From positions 49,887,434-49,951,433 of the forward strand of contig NC_081828.1 of assembly GCF_030867095.1 (NCBI RefSeq): a stretch of DNA of 64,000 bases, given 5' to 3'. The position numbers were made by a program, and so were the translations under genes. The number at the start of each line of letters is the position of its first letter. Position 1 is the first letter of the stretch. Origin of the DNA: Alligator mississippiensis. Lineage: Eukaryota > Chordata > Crocodylia > Alligatoridae. Shown piece by piece: positions 46,772 to 58,040 of this stretch. The notes below the pieces were generated by a model. The model ran no database searches and was not told the DNA's origin. It worked only from the letters and a program-made list of their open reading frames with translations.

Positions 46772-46870
46772 GGAAACCAGTTTTTGTGCATACATGTCAG
46801 AGAGAGAAATTGTGCCTGTGAGGGGAAAAAGAAAGCTGAGACAGACGGACGGACGGAGAGGGTGCGAGCG
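46280..46870. repeat. TG/AG-rich simple repeat tract
   Basis: Long runs of (TG)n alternate with (AG)n: gtgtgtgtgtgagagagaga at about 46300 and 46725-46765, plus 'gacggacggacgga' at 46845. Together they form almost 600 bases of simple sequence ending about 600-650 bases upstream of the predicted promoter at 47508. Apparent proteins on either strand (Arg/Glu/Val or Ser/Leu/His/Thr) are not genes. Confidence 0.9.
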
Positions 46871-47444
46871 TGAGAAAAGGGCAGTTTTTGTGTGTCCACG
46901 TGCATGGGTGGGAAGAGGGTTTGCGTGCTGGATGTGTGGGAGCGTGGGTGTGAAGGCACAGGGGAGCTGGGGGGAGCGTGTCTGGCGGTGTGGGAGCGAG
47001 GAAGAAGTGTTGCTGCCTTGCACTGGCAATCCTTCCTCTACAGCAAGCACCCAACCCCAGCCGCCTGCCCTCCCAGTCCCAGCAGCTATTCGGCAGCTCC
47101 TGTCTATAAGGATCCGCCTGGCTGCTGTATCGCCGCTCCCCTCACCTCCACCCCCACCGCCCGGGCTCCTGTCCAGACCTAACTCCGCTTCAATATCTCA
47201 GGAGCAAAGCCTGAGGGGCAGCAAGCAGCGCCCTCACCCCCCGAAAGACAAGACAAGACAAGACAGGAGAAGAGAACCCCGTGCCCCCCAAGAAGGCAGG
47301 GCAAGGTGCTTGGCAGCGGCAGCACCCCCACCCGCCCCCGCGCTACAAGTGCGCTGCGCTCCGCTCCGCTCCGCGCCGCCGACAGCGCCTGAGCCCAGCA
47401 GTCCCGAGCCGCTAGACCAGAGCAAATGAGCTCCGGAGCCCGCC

Positions 47445-47540
47445 CCCGCGCCAATCAGCGGGCGCAGGGCCTGCAGCCGCGGCTGCCATTGGCTGCCCGT
47501 CCCGCATACATTAAAAAAGAAAGCGGGGAGCGAGGCGGCT
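47445..47540 (+). promoter_or_regulatory. Core promoter with CCAAT boxes and a TATA-like element
   Basis: CCAAT lies at 47451-47455 (GCGCCAATCAGCG context) and an inverted ATTGG at 47488-47492. A TATA-like ACATTAAAAAA follows at 47508-47518. The two boxes sit about 20 and 55 bases upstream of the TATA-like element, a typical vertebrate arrangement, and predict initiation near 47540 on the plus strand. The assignment is from motifs and spacing only. Confidence 0.55.
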
Positions 47541-47986
47541 GCATTGCGCGCGGGGCGCTGCGAGCGAGTGAGTGAGCGAGCGCGCGGGGCGGGCATGGCC
47601 CGGCCACGGCCACGGCCACCGGCGTCCCGCGGGCGCGCCCGGGCGGCGCAGGGCAGGCGGCGGCGGGGCCGGTGGTGCTGAGCCCCGAGCCGGCAGCGGC
47701 GGGATGGCCCGGGCCGGCCCGCGGGGACAGGCGCGGAGGGCAGGCGCGCAGGGGAGCCGCTGAGCAGCGCGCCCCGCTCCTGGCGCGGGGACTCCGGGCA
47801 GCGCCGCCCCGGGATGGTGCGCAGCGGCCTCCCAGCCGGGCTCCTGCCGCGGGCCGGGGGGCGGCGCGGGCTCGCCGCCGACTGAGGGTCTCGCCGCGGG
47901 CTGTCCCGGATCCTAGCGGAGTCCCGCCGGCCTCCTCGCCCCGCCGAGCCCCGTGCGACGTCTGGACCCGCGTTCCTGCTGCCGGG
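47540..47986 (+). other. Probable non-coding first exon, likely of BRINP2
   Basis: The segment runs from the predicted start region to a consensus donor: the exon ends GCCGGG at 47986 and GTAAGT follows at 47987-47992. In mammals and birds the gene immediately upstream of ASTN1, transcribed in the opposite direction, is BRINP2 (FAM5B), a secreted or ER-retained MACPF-domain neuronal protein whose first exon is untranslated. Position, orientation and lack of a conserved reading frame fit that. Nothing in the exon sequence itself identifies the gene, so the name rests on gene order. The left boundary is approximate. An unrelated or non-coding transcript is possible. Confidence 0.5.
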
Positions 47987-48119
47987 GTAAGTCCTGCCAG
48001 GTCCCCGCAGCAGGTGGGAGGGGCAGCCAGGGCCGGCTCCTGTCCTGCTCCTGCTGCGGGTCGCCTCCGGGTTGAGTGTCCGGGCAGACAGGGTGCAGGC
48101 ACCACCCGAGCCTGGGTGC

Positions 48120-50870
48120 CCTAGTGCTTTGTGCGAGGGGGCGGCTTCCTCCGGGGGGCAGAGGCAGCTCCCGTGCTGGAGTCCCTTCAAGCTGAGCCCT
48201 GAGCTGGCCTGGGAAGGGGCAAGATGCCCTGATGCCATGTGTGATGCCTAGCAGCGGAGAGGAGCCTGCTGGGCTCTGCCCTCCTCGCTGGGGCTGGGCA
48301 CGCCACCTGCCCACCAGACCCACTGCATGAGGGCGATTCTGCTCGGAGGAGTCACACTCCCACCCTACAGGTGCACGAACTTGTGAGCTCCGCTCCCCCT
48401 CCGCTCGCCCACTGCCGAGCCTTGGGCAGGACATCTGCTGCAGCTCTGCCACCGCTGCCCTGCCCAGCTGGCTGACAGGAGCAGGGCTGGTCCCCAGCTG
48501 GGTGGGACAGGGGCACTGCCCTGGGCTGTCTGCACCCAGCCTCGGTGGGGGTGGTTGGGCCAGGGCCCCCCCTTGCTGTGCGTGGCAGGGCTTTTGGCAC
48601 AAAGGGGAAAAGGGGATGCAGGCAATCTATCCATTTATTGTCACAGCCTTGAGTTTCTCAGCTTGCCTGGCAGCTGCAGGGGAGCTGTGTAGGCAGCGGG
48701 GAAGGGGCATCTCATCTCCCCCTTGGCATTCATCCTGGGCTGGTGTGCTGGGACCAGCTGCTGCACTCTGACCCCACTTGTGCCTGGCCCCCTCTCCTGC
48801 CTCTAGTGCTTGTTGCTAGCAGGGTGCTGCCAGGTGGCACCAAGTGCCTGTCGTGCCTCCCCCAGCTCCTTCCAGCCCCTCTGCCCGAGGGGGAGGACAC
48901 AGCAGGGCTTGCTGGGGCAGAATTTGGGGGTGGAGGGGGATAGAGGCAGCTGCCTGGACCCTCCCTGGGGAGGGCAGGGTGCCCTCTCCTCTCACAGTCT
49001 CAAGCGTTTGTGGTGATTTGCCCTTGTCCTCCTCTACAGGGTGGTGGTGCTGGCATCTGGCTTGTGCTGCTGGTTTCAGCCTGGCTGGGATGGCAGGCAG
49101 CAGTGGGGTGAGGCAAGCCAAGGGGTGGTTCCTTGCTATGGCAGAAAAGCAAGGCGTTGAGAAACCCCAGGAACAGCCTCACTGCTGGGCCCTTGAAGGA
49201 GCTGGAGGCAAATACTGGCTGCCTCACAGATGAGAGAAATAGTAGGGGGATGCAAAGGCCACTTTCATGCTGAGGTACCAGATCCTGTGGTCAAAGGTAG
49301 ACAAGCTTAAGCCCAGGCTTCTCCACAGCTTTCTGGCACATCCAAGACACTTAATCACACCTCCCTGTCTCCCGTCCCTGGGAAGCTTGGCTCATCAGTG
49401 TTTATGAGGCATTCGGGTGCCATCGGGAGGTGTATCTTTAGCTGCATGGAAAGGATGAATCTGTAGCAATGCTGAAGGAAAACAATGTATAGTTTGGTAG
49501 TAAAATAAAAGGAGAAACACTGGGATGCAGGAAAGATACTTATATGCAAGACAATGCTGGAAGCAGGGAAATACAAGACTAGTGAGATGAGTGAGGATGG
49601 GGACACCTGGATATAGCAATGATCCCAGGATTTAAGAAAAGTACTTGACGGTGGGGCTTGATTGTATGGTAGAAAACAGACAGGGTTGCACAGGGCAATA
49701 GAATACTGGCTTCGATATGAAGTACTGTACAGGGAGAGGAGGGTATAGAAAGTGCCACAGTTCCCCTCTCACTATCTGAACCCAAATGCAAAGTCATTTG
49801 TTCCTTCAGTGCTACTTAGTGCTGTAACCTGCTCTCCCCAGTTCTGACTGCCATGCATTGGCCAACACAAACTTGCTGATAAATATTTGCCAATAATACC
49901 TCTGCACTAAAGTGTGCATGGCACATCTGCTTCCTTCACCCTGGTGTTACCCTCAAATGCATTCATGCCAAAAAGCAGCTCATTGCAACCAAGAGGAGGC
50001 CTAACTATTTCTTCAGCCTCTCTGAAAACATCTCGGGCCTGATGTTGATTTCCCAAAAGATCCTCCTACCTTCTTAAATTTACCAAAGCACCTGGCTCCT
50101 CGAAGTGTCTGGTCTTGGAGAGTCTGAGCTTAAAATTCCAGAGCATGCTGTACCTGCGTGCATAACCTGCTGCCCCTCTCTCTCTCTCTCTCATCTCTTT
50201 TTAAATAAAACATATGCTGTCTCCATCTGAAAGTATATTCGGTCACATAACAGGGAGCATCATATTGCCTGTAGCCACAGCGCCTCATGCTGTGATCCTG
50301 CGAGCTCTCACAAGCTTACAGGGGTCAGGCTGGGTCAGCACTTGGGCGAGGGAAATCCTATCCAGAGCCCAAGGTGCAGCAGGACAGGGTTTAGGTAAAC
50401 CAGCAGGTGTCACTCTTCCCTCTTAGTCCTGACTAAGCCAATGTCCAAGAATATGTTTACTGCCAGACCCTGAGCCTCAAAACTCAGGTCCTAACCACTA
50501 GTGATCCTTAAGGATGGCATAGGGTTTTCTGAGAGCAGGGATGCAATCCACCCTAGATTCCCCCTGCTGTTTCAGCTGTGCTTTCTGTATTCTTTGCTTC
50601 CCCACCCCTGAATGGCTGCAGGTCTTTGCTTCAGGGCAGCAGCTGTGTTGTGTCCCCCCCAGAGCAGGCTCCCATGAGCATGGATGAGGTTGGGAGTGTG
50701 CCCGCTTTCACCTGTGCCAAACCTAGCAGGGGACCCCTAGGCTGGAAAATGCATCTAAGGGAGAAGGCTGCAGAGGCAGAAAGTTGCTCCTACTATGGGG
50801 AGGGCTAGTGGTAGCAAGGATTCCCAATAACCCTCCCAAATAGCACTGCCTAAAGCGATAAGGCATGTCT
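48120..50870. other. Presumed intron, nothing recognised
   Basis: The GC-moderate start next to the CpG island (to about 49250) grades into ordinary sequence. A (CT)n run lies at 50176-50191. Confidence 0.3.
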
Positions 50871-50872
50871 AG

Positions 50873-51020
50873 GGGTATAGGTTGTAGCCATGTTGGTCTA
50901 AGGACATAGGCAGACAAAGTTCTTTGGGTAAATCCAATATCTTTTATTAGACCATTTCAAGTAGTTGGAAAAATTCTTCTTTACAAGCTTTTGGGTACAA
51001 TTATCCTTTGTCTAGGACAG
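50873..51020 (-). mobile_element. Penelope-like element, 3'-terminal fragment
   Basis: 'taggttgtagccatgttggt', 'ctaaggacataggcagacaa', 'agttctttgggtaaatcc' and 'aatatcttttattagaccat' match the end of the element at 38407-39616 (its right arm, reverse complemented). Sequence beyond 51020 is unrelated. Confidence 0.8.
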
Positions 51021-51029
51021 TGGAAGAGG

Positions 51030-53560
51030 TCACAGAGTAGATGCCTTCTCTCAGCAGCCTCTGCTAGTATGATGCCTCTGGAGTGTCCCTGGGAATTAAA
51101 ATTGTCCACCCATGGGCCAAAAGGTGAGAGATCAAGCAGTATTGTTGCCCTGTGCATCAGCCTTCTCTCATCATGTATGCTAGTGCAAAGAGGTATCACT
51201 CCGCAGCTCTGTGAATCCAGCCTTGCAGACCAGCTTAGAGGGACACTGGCCATCTGAATGCCAAGCAGTTTTATACAGCTGGTTAAAAGTAATTTCAGGT
51301 ACTGCCCCTGAGCCCCACACCACCAACTGTGGCTTTGCAATCACATTTTCTCCCTCTTCAATGTTTCTTCCTCTCTGTGGCTGTATGAGGGGCCTCTACA
51401 AGCAACCAGGGAAATGGTCTATTCAGGGTTCACGATGTTGCCAACTTCTGTGATTATTAGGAAAATCCTGACATGTTTTTGTTTGCTTGTTCTTGAACCC
51501 TCAGTAGGGCAAAACACATAATCCTGACATCTCTAGATATTTTAAACCCATTATTTCATGGGGGTATGACCTGTGATTTTTGAATGATTTGACAATACTG
51601 CTGTGACACTGGGCTAAACACAAATGCACCAAAAAAACAAACTGAAGAGAGAGGTCTTTCTCTTTCCCCTCCAAATCCCCCACAATCCTTAATCTGTATT
51701 AAAGCAGCTTTTCCTCTACCAAGAGTAGTAATTTACCAGGTATAAGCTGAAGCCATCCTTTTAAGCCTGTAAAGTGGAAGGCGCAGTATGCATGCTACAT
51801 CTTCTATTACCTCACTGCAAGATGTGTGGCCAAAAGCCAGGTATCCCAAGCACAGTGTGGATGCATGAACACCGGAATAAATGCACGGTCCCGAGTGTAC
51901 TTCTCAAACAATTACTGGGCCATTGAATTCCCAGTTATGCAAGGCCTGGTCTCATAAATTACTGAGCTTGGAGTTTCCATCACCTAGTCAGATCAATGAG
52001 CTCTCAACACTTTCTTGGGAGATCATATATATGATACCTGCTGAGCAATAAACTGTGCTGAGAGTGATTCATTATGAAGACCTGCAGAGTCAAAGGGAAG
52101 AGAGCACAGGGTGAGAAGGAACCCTTACACTTCCTAGTGGAAAGATCCACTGGGTGAGCCTCTGGAACCCAGGCCTGTCAGGAACGCAGCTCAAGATGTT
52201 GGCTTGGGAAGCTGCTAGTCTCCAGGTGGGATGCATTGACTTGGCAGAGATTTGATAGGAGATGTATCGAACAACAAGCCATGCCCATAAAGTCAGTTCC
52301 TGTGAGTTTTAGCAGGTGCAGCCACCTTCTGAGATTGGATACCATTTAGGCATTTCAATTCTGAAAGGTACTAAGCATTCTAGTTGCAATCCAGCAACAC
52401 ATCAAGGCCCCAATTCAGGAAAGCCCTTTAACATGCACTTAAGCCCATTAGCTCCAGTAGTGCCTGTGCTTGGCTGAATCAGAGTTGCATTAAACCCTTG
52501 CATGGGCAGTTATTAGAAATAAAGTAGCCTTTATCCCATTTATCTTTCCAAAGTGAATTAAGCAAAATCAAATCAGAATCACTAATTTTGAGTTAGGGTA
52601 TCCACATGGGCTTTAATGCAGTTTTTAAAAAAAGCAATTAATATCACACCTTTAGTTGAATCAGATTAGCTTTCCTGGGCTTCCCTGTAGACATAAGCCC
52701 TCACTCGTTAATTTACTTTTCAAACCCATCAGAGCAGGGACTGTTACTGCGTGGGTCTTTCTAAGTGGCTTGAACTAACCAGGAATAAAATGCTTTTATT
52801 CCAGAATAAACATGTCTATACATGGAGCTATTCTGAAAGAGCTAATCCAAAATAAATATCCCTGAATAACTTCAGATATAGACAAACCCAAAGGCATCTG
52901 AATAGGAGATGAGTTAATCGGTAAATATGTCATTAATTCTGTGTGCTAAGGCCTTGGAAACTCAGTCTCATAGATCTACATGATAGAATGAGGCATAAGG
53001 TTGTTGGAGGGAAGGAGGAGAATGTGGTAAGAGATGAAGAAAGGGAATAAAGGAGAGATAGTCTCTTATTGGGGTTTGGGGCAGAGCCTATCAGGTGTCT
53101 CAGAGAAGATCAGAAACCAGTGCAAAAGAATACTTAAGTCTGCAGCCAAAGAGATGATTTGAACTTCTGAGTGGAGAAACACGGGGATGAGTGAGGGTGG
53201 ATGAAGGACCCAGTGATGAGATTGGGTTTATTATTTCAAAATCCCCTCAGGTTCTTTTTGGAGCTGGCAAGGAAGAGCGCCAAAGCCCTTGCAAAGACTG
53301 CAAAGAATTGAAGTATTCAAGCCCTAATTGCCATTGATTAGTTTTCCATCCAGGTGATTACAGATTCCCCCCAGAAAATTTACATGGGTATGGTTTGTTC
53401 TTCTGTTGAACTATTGAATAATGCAGCTCCATAGGACATCTCATGCTGTCCCCACATCTTCCCAGGAGCAGGTGTAGCTGTCCCTGGTTTTGTGGCATAT
53501 CAAGGGCTTTGAGTTGCTCTGTGCTATGGAAAATGTAGGATTATCCTGAACACCAGTTTC
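51030..53560. other. Presumed intron, nothing recognised
   Basis: Mostly AT-rich unique-looking DNA without transposon ends that I recognise. Confidence 0.3.
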
Positions 53561-53567
53561 ACATATG

Positions 53568-54463
53568 TAGAGGTGCACTGATACATTGATCCCACATTAG
53601 ATCAGCACTGATACAGGGGAAAATTAACAGCATTGGAAAAAATTGGCTTCTTTTGCCTGATATGGCCAATCAATGCCCCATGCATGCATGCAGTCGCAGT
53701 ATTTACATAGCCAGGAGCGCAACCTGGCAGCTTGGAGAGCAACACTGGCTGCTAAGTCTGTTGTGGGGGAAGGAAAGGGGTGTGTGTGTGCGGGGGGGGG
53801 GTTGCAGAGAAAGGCACTCATGGTGAGGGAGGGAGGGAGGTAAAGGTAGGGACAGGGGCAGGCGCTGCTCAGTCAGGGCAGGGCAGGGCGCAGGACGGAG
53901 CCATGGCTCGGCAGCTCCCACTGCTGAATCCACCCCAGGAGGGCATGGGGGACATGTGCCCTGGATCTGTGCACAGGGCGAGGGCACTGGGGCAGCGCCA
54001 GGCTCTTCCTGGCGGGGGGCTGGGCCAGACATGGGGGGACATGGTGGTGGCACTGGGAGGGGGGGCTACAGTGAATTTTGGGGTGGCTACAGCCCCCTGC
54101 CCAGAGCCCCTTCCCACTGCTGCTGCCACCTGCCCTCACCCTGCCTGCAGATCCAGGGGTACATGCCCCGCCATGCCTCCCGGGGTGCAAGTAGGGCGGG
54201 AGCCACCCTGCCCCCTGTGGCCCCCAGACGAACCGCTTGCAATTCTGTCCCGCACCCTGCCTCAGCCCCAGCCCCACTCCCTCCCTCACCACAGGGGCCT
54301 CAATCTGCCCCCCTTCCCTCCTCCAACAACAGACTTACCAGCCGGACACTGGTCTCCAAGCTGCCTGGCTGCACATCGGATCGGTATCTGCCGATATGGC
54401 TCCTTAAAAGTCAGACATTAGTATCGGCCTTTAAAAAAAAAAAAATCTATCGGTGCACCCCTA
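53568..54463. mobile_element. hAT-like element with TAGRGGTGCACYGAT ends and a GC-rich core
   Basis: The left end 'tagaggtgcactgatac' and right end 'tatcggtgcacccctaa' are inverted, and 'gccgatatgg'/'ccgatatggc' words lie inside. These ends are common in vertebrate hAT-derived elements. The core (53690-54330) is GC-rich, includes a T-G/G-rich run near 53780 and shares 'cctggatctgtgcacagggc' with the complement of a segment near 57915. Target octamers do not match convincingly. Confidence 0.55.
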
Positions 54464-54469
54464 ATATCA

Positions 54470-56534
54470 TGGGCTTGGTTCATCTGTGCTGGCTTCCTAA
54501 TGTAGTTAGAAGCCTTCTAGGAAGTGTGAATGAGATGGGGTAGAACAGGGCCCTCACTGCAACAGTCAGAGTAAATGGTGCTGGCTGGGGCAGGGCTGAA
54601 CAGTATTAAATGTTGCCTTCCCTGGTAGGAGTTGATCCCCAGAGGATGATTTTTTTCCTTCCCGTGAGCTACAGGAACCTTCACTGGGGAAGGGATTGTG
54701 GTTTGCAGCCTTAGCAGAGACTTGATTGTATTGGGCCAAATCTGCAGTTGAAGTCAGTGGAGCTGTACCAGCTCACACCAGCCAAGATCCAGGTCAGGGT
54801 ATGCTTAAAAAAAGCAAACAAACAACAACAAAAAGTGTGTCTGGCCTGGATTTAAAATATATTTAGTCTGCTGCAGAAACTGATCTAGCAAGTGTACATG
54901 GCTTGACAAAAATCAATGTTAATGTCCCTAACAATTAGCTAATGTCTTAATAATTGAACTGCACCTGATATACTGTTGCAGTATACATCTCGAGGGTGTT
55001 GTGCCATTGACTTCATAGAGAACAGCACCACACTGCGCAATTGTACAGTACGCTATCCTGCCATAGACCAAGCTTAAAGAAAGCACTAATTATTTCTCTG
55101 GGTGTGATGTAAGAATTTGGACTTGCCCCCTCCTCTCCAGCTCTCTGCTCCCATGAAAGAGATGGTTGCCTAAATAGGGGCAAGACTTGGGAGGGCTTGT
55201 GAAGTTAAGAGGTTGAGTGTGAGGCAGGAGATCAGGGTAACGGTTGTGGATCTGCTGCAGACTGCAGTGCAAATCACTGCTCTTCTATGACTCAGCTCCC
55301 CATTTCTCAGATCGGGAAAGAGACAGGGATCCTTCCTTTGTTCCTGCCTCAAGGAGCTTGCAATCTGGGTAGACAATCCCTCACTATATGAGTATACAGT
55401 GCCTGGCACAGTGGGCCCCTGATCCCAGCTGTTTTATTTCTGCCTGGGGCAGGGAGTATGGGTTAGGAACAACATGCATCCTAAGATGCTGAACTGGAGA
55501 GAAAGATTTAGTGTGAAAACCCTTCTGAGTTTCCTTGCTGTTACCCCATTCTAAGTATTGATGTGCCCTGCTTCCTCCAGGGGCCCAGCTATTCTGTTTG
55601 CTTATTATTAGCTGACGTGCACGCCCTGCTTGGTTGAATGCAGTACCTTCCTTTCCCCAAAGCGGAGATTAATTAGCAGCTGCAAGGAAGAAAGCTGGGC
55701 AACTTGGAAGCAGTTTGAGAGTCAGGTCTGCAGGACTCAGCAATTTGACATTCTAATCCTGTTATTTCTCACCTTAAACGTACCTGAGTCAGCAAGGCCC
55801 TTTTATAATTCATCTTGTTACTGGTTGTACTGCCCGACTCCACCCCCTCCCACCTTCCACCAACCCTCCTCTCCCCTGCTGGGTCACGGGGACTGGACTG
55901 GAAGCACCCAACCTGAAAGCGATCATTCTTTGTCCTCCGCACATTCTTATGAACAGAGTAGCATTTAGCTGCTATTCTCCTGCCGATGGATTGTTTTGCA
56001 AGGCAAACTTCATCCGGCCTGTTCATTTGTGATGTACAGAAGAGCTGGATAGCAAGGGCAGACAAGAGCAGTTCTCTCTCCTATTTCCTCTTCCCGCTCC
56101 TATTGCAGGCAAGGAGGTGTGCCGAGTGGCTGAAGCCAAGGCAGAATTGGGTAGAGCCAGCCAGGAAACGATTTCTCTTTCTATGAAAGGGTTTTCTGAA
56201 AACATCATTCCCCTCCCCTCAAGAATTTTCATCCAAAAAATTAGATTAGCTTTAAGAGAACCCTCCCCCCCCAAAAAAACCAAAGGAATCAGATGTTTCT
56301 TCTGTAAGTTTTTGCCTTTCTTGGTCAAATAAAGAATTGAAGATTTGACTTCCTGTAGAAGTAATTTCATTGGCATTTAGTTATTTCCAGGGAGGTTGGT
56401 TAGCTTGGATCCCGCAGGGACAAATGGGATGGAGTGGGGAGGGACACAAAGCCTCCTGGGAAGAGGCACAAGCCCAAAACATGCACACATTAGCTAAAGT
56501 ACAGACAACCCCCCCCCCCCCCCAAAAAAAACCA

Positions 56535-56567
<33 letters not shown>

Positions 56568-57800
56568 TTGTAAGGACAGAGAAATGGCCAACCCACTCCA
56601 CACAGACAGACATGACTGCACCCATGCAGGCAGAAGCACAGATCCACGCACTTGAACAGACATATACAAACCCATCCAACTGGACAACCATGATCACGGA
56701 CTGACACACAAACCTACTTACATGTGTGCACATGCACACACTCACCCCCCCACTAGTTATATACACTTATTTTCACCTCTCAGACAGTACCCCAGTGGGT
56801 GTACCCTCCCAGTGTCTGCCTGTGCCTCAGATAAACTAGCAGTGAAGCTAGGAGCAGTGTTCTCCTGCCCTTCCAGGCGTTCTGTATGGATGCAATTGGT
56901 GCTTTTCATGTAACTTGAAATGCTGATGACAGCAAGAGATGGATTATATTGGCTTTGCAGGCAGCCAAATTTACAGCAAATATGCTAGCTGCCTTTCTCC
57001 CCCACCCCCTCACACATGGATCTGGATGGCGGTGCTCAGGCTGCTTCAGTCTGGGGCCATTGGTGCCATGTCACATGACATAGCACATTTTGAAGTAAAA
57101 GCTGCACAGAGAGCCTGAGCTGACCCCATGCTGCCATTGTTCATGGCGGCAATGTCTCATGTCCAGCCCCCTGATAGGAAATGTTTATGGTGCATGCACC
57201 AGGGCCAGCACACCATCTGTCACACACTGCTAGAGGAGCCCAATGCATAGTGAGATTTTGTTTTTTGCATTGTTTCCCTCTTCCTGTGGATCCTGGAGCC
57301 CTGTCTCCTTGGGAGAGGAGTGATCAACCTACAGAAATGGACAATCACATCTGGTGGACTTGGCTGGATCTGTTTGTTAAGGATGCACTCCTGCTCTGGA
57401 CGCAGACCTAGTGTGGATGCTACTGATCATCTCATGAGGTGGGGCTGTGGGTCACAATCCCTGGGGGGGATTAAATGCCTTGGGTTCAGTGCCATTTGGC
57501 TCAAGCAGTTTTATCATGTGATAGTCCTGATGGGGTTTGACTTTCCTCATTTCAGGATGACCTGAGTGGGCTAAGACAGGGCAGCCTCTTTTGCAACCTG
57601 GCCATGAATCACTCCCAGAATCACTCTCCCTCCACTCCTGCTTGTAGCACTGAACTTTGCTGGACGCACCCACAGTTTTGGTTGCCTCCTCCCTCCTTCT
57701 TGTGAAGCCCAGAAGCCACGGGACTGGAAAGCCAGGATACCTAGCTCAGTTAGCATGAAAGTGGGGAAGGGGTTTCGAATTCAAACTCTGCCAATGTTGT
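54470..57800. other. Presumed intron, nothing recognised apart from simple repeats
   Basis: No coding similarity. The poly-C/A tract at 56505 is listed separately. Confidence 0.3.
56505..56566. repeat. Poly-C / A-rich simple sequence
   Basis: About 18 C residues are followed by A-rich CAAA units. Confidence 0.85.
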
Positions 57801-57804
57801 AGTG

Positions 57805-58040
57805 CAAAAGTACAAAGTCAAGCAGGATTTGTGGAAGGGAAGGCAGGGAACAGTACTGTGGCAAGGAAGTTGGGCACCCGGGGCAAAGCCCACAGTGGCA
57901 GCCCACCCTCGCCCTGTGCACAGATCCAGAGGGCACACACCCCACCATGCTTGCCTAGGAGTGCATGCAGCAGTGGGAGTAGTCCTCCCCCCATCCCTGC
58001 GACCCCCAAACAAGCTGCTCATGGCTCCATCCCGCAGCCC
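57805..58040. repeat. GC-rich repeat related to the core of 53568-54463 (inverted)
   Basis: 'ccctgtgcacagatccagag' followed by 'ggcaca' and 'gcagtgggag' is the complement of the sequence around 53925-53990. It is flanked by unique intron. Confidence 0.5.

Larger units (their letters stand above)
34800..47444. other. Intergenic region between two divergent CpG-island promoters
   Basis: About 13 kb separates the ASTN1 leader from the second CpG island. It holds a CR1 fragment, a Penelope-like inverted dimer, a CR1 with two insertions and a TG/AG tract. Between them, 36800-38390 and 39630-42650 are AT-rich with no repeat or gene that I recognise. Confidence 0.6.
47290..48110. promoter_or_regulatory. 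Second CpG island
   Basis: CpG-dense, GC-rich sequence spans about 800 bases, with an abrupt change from the TG/AG-rich tract on the left to ordinary intronic sequence on the right. Long reading frames on both strands are a by-product of high GC content. None shows a protein family I recognise. Confidence 0.85.

Noticed and set aside
46632-47429. 265-codon plus-strand frame rich in Arg/Glu
   Set aside because: It is a translation of AG and TG simple repeats running into the CpG island.
47234-48238. 334-codon minus-strand frame across the second CpG island
   Set aside because: CpG islands often lack stops. The translation is Arg/Pro/Ala/Gly-rich with no domain, and the plus-strand promoter and donor signals explain the region better.
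53780-54543. 213- and 195-codon frames in the plus strand
   Set aside because: They lie within the hAT-like element's GC-rich core. No conserved motif, and the frames overlap each other and the minus strand.
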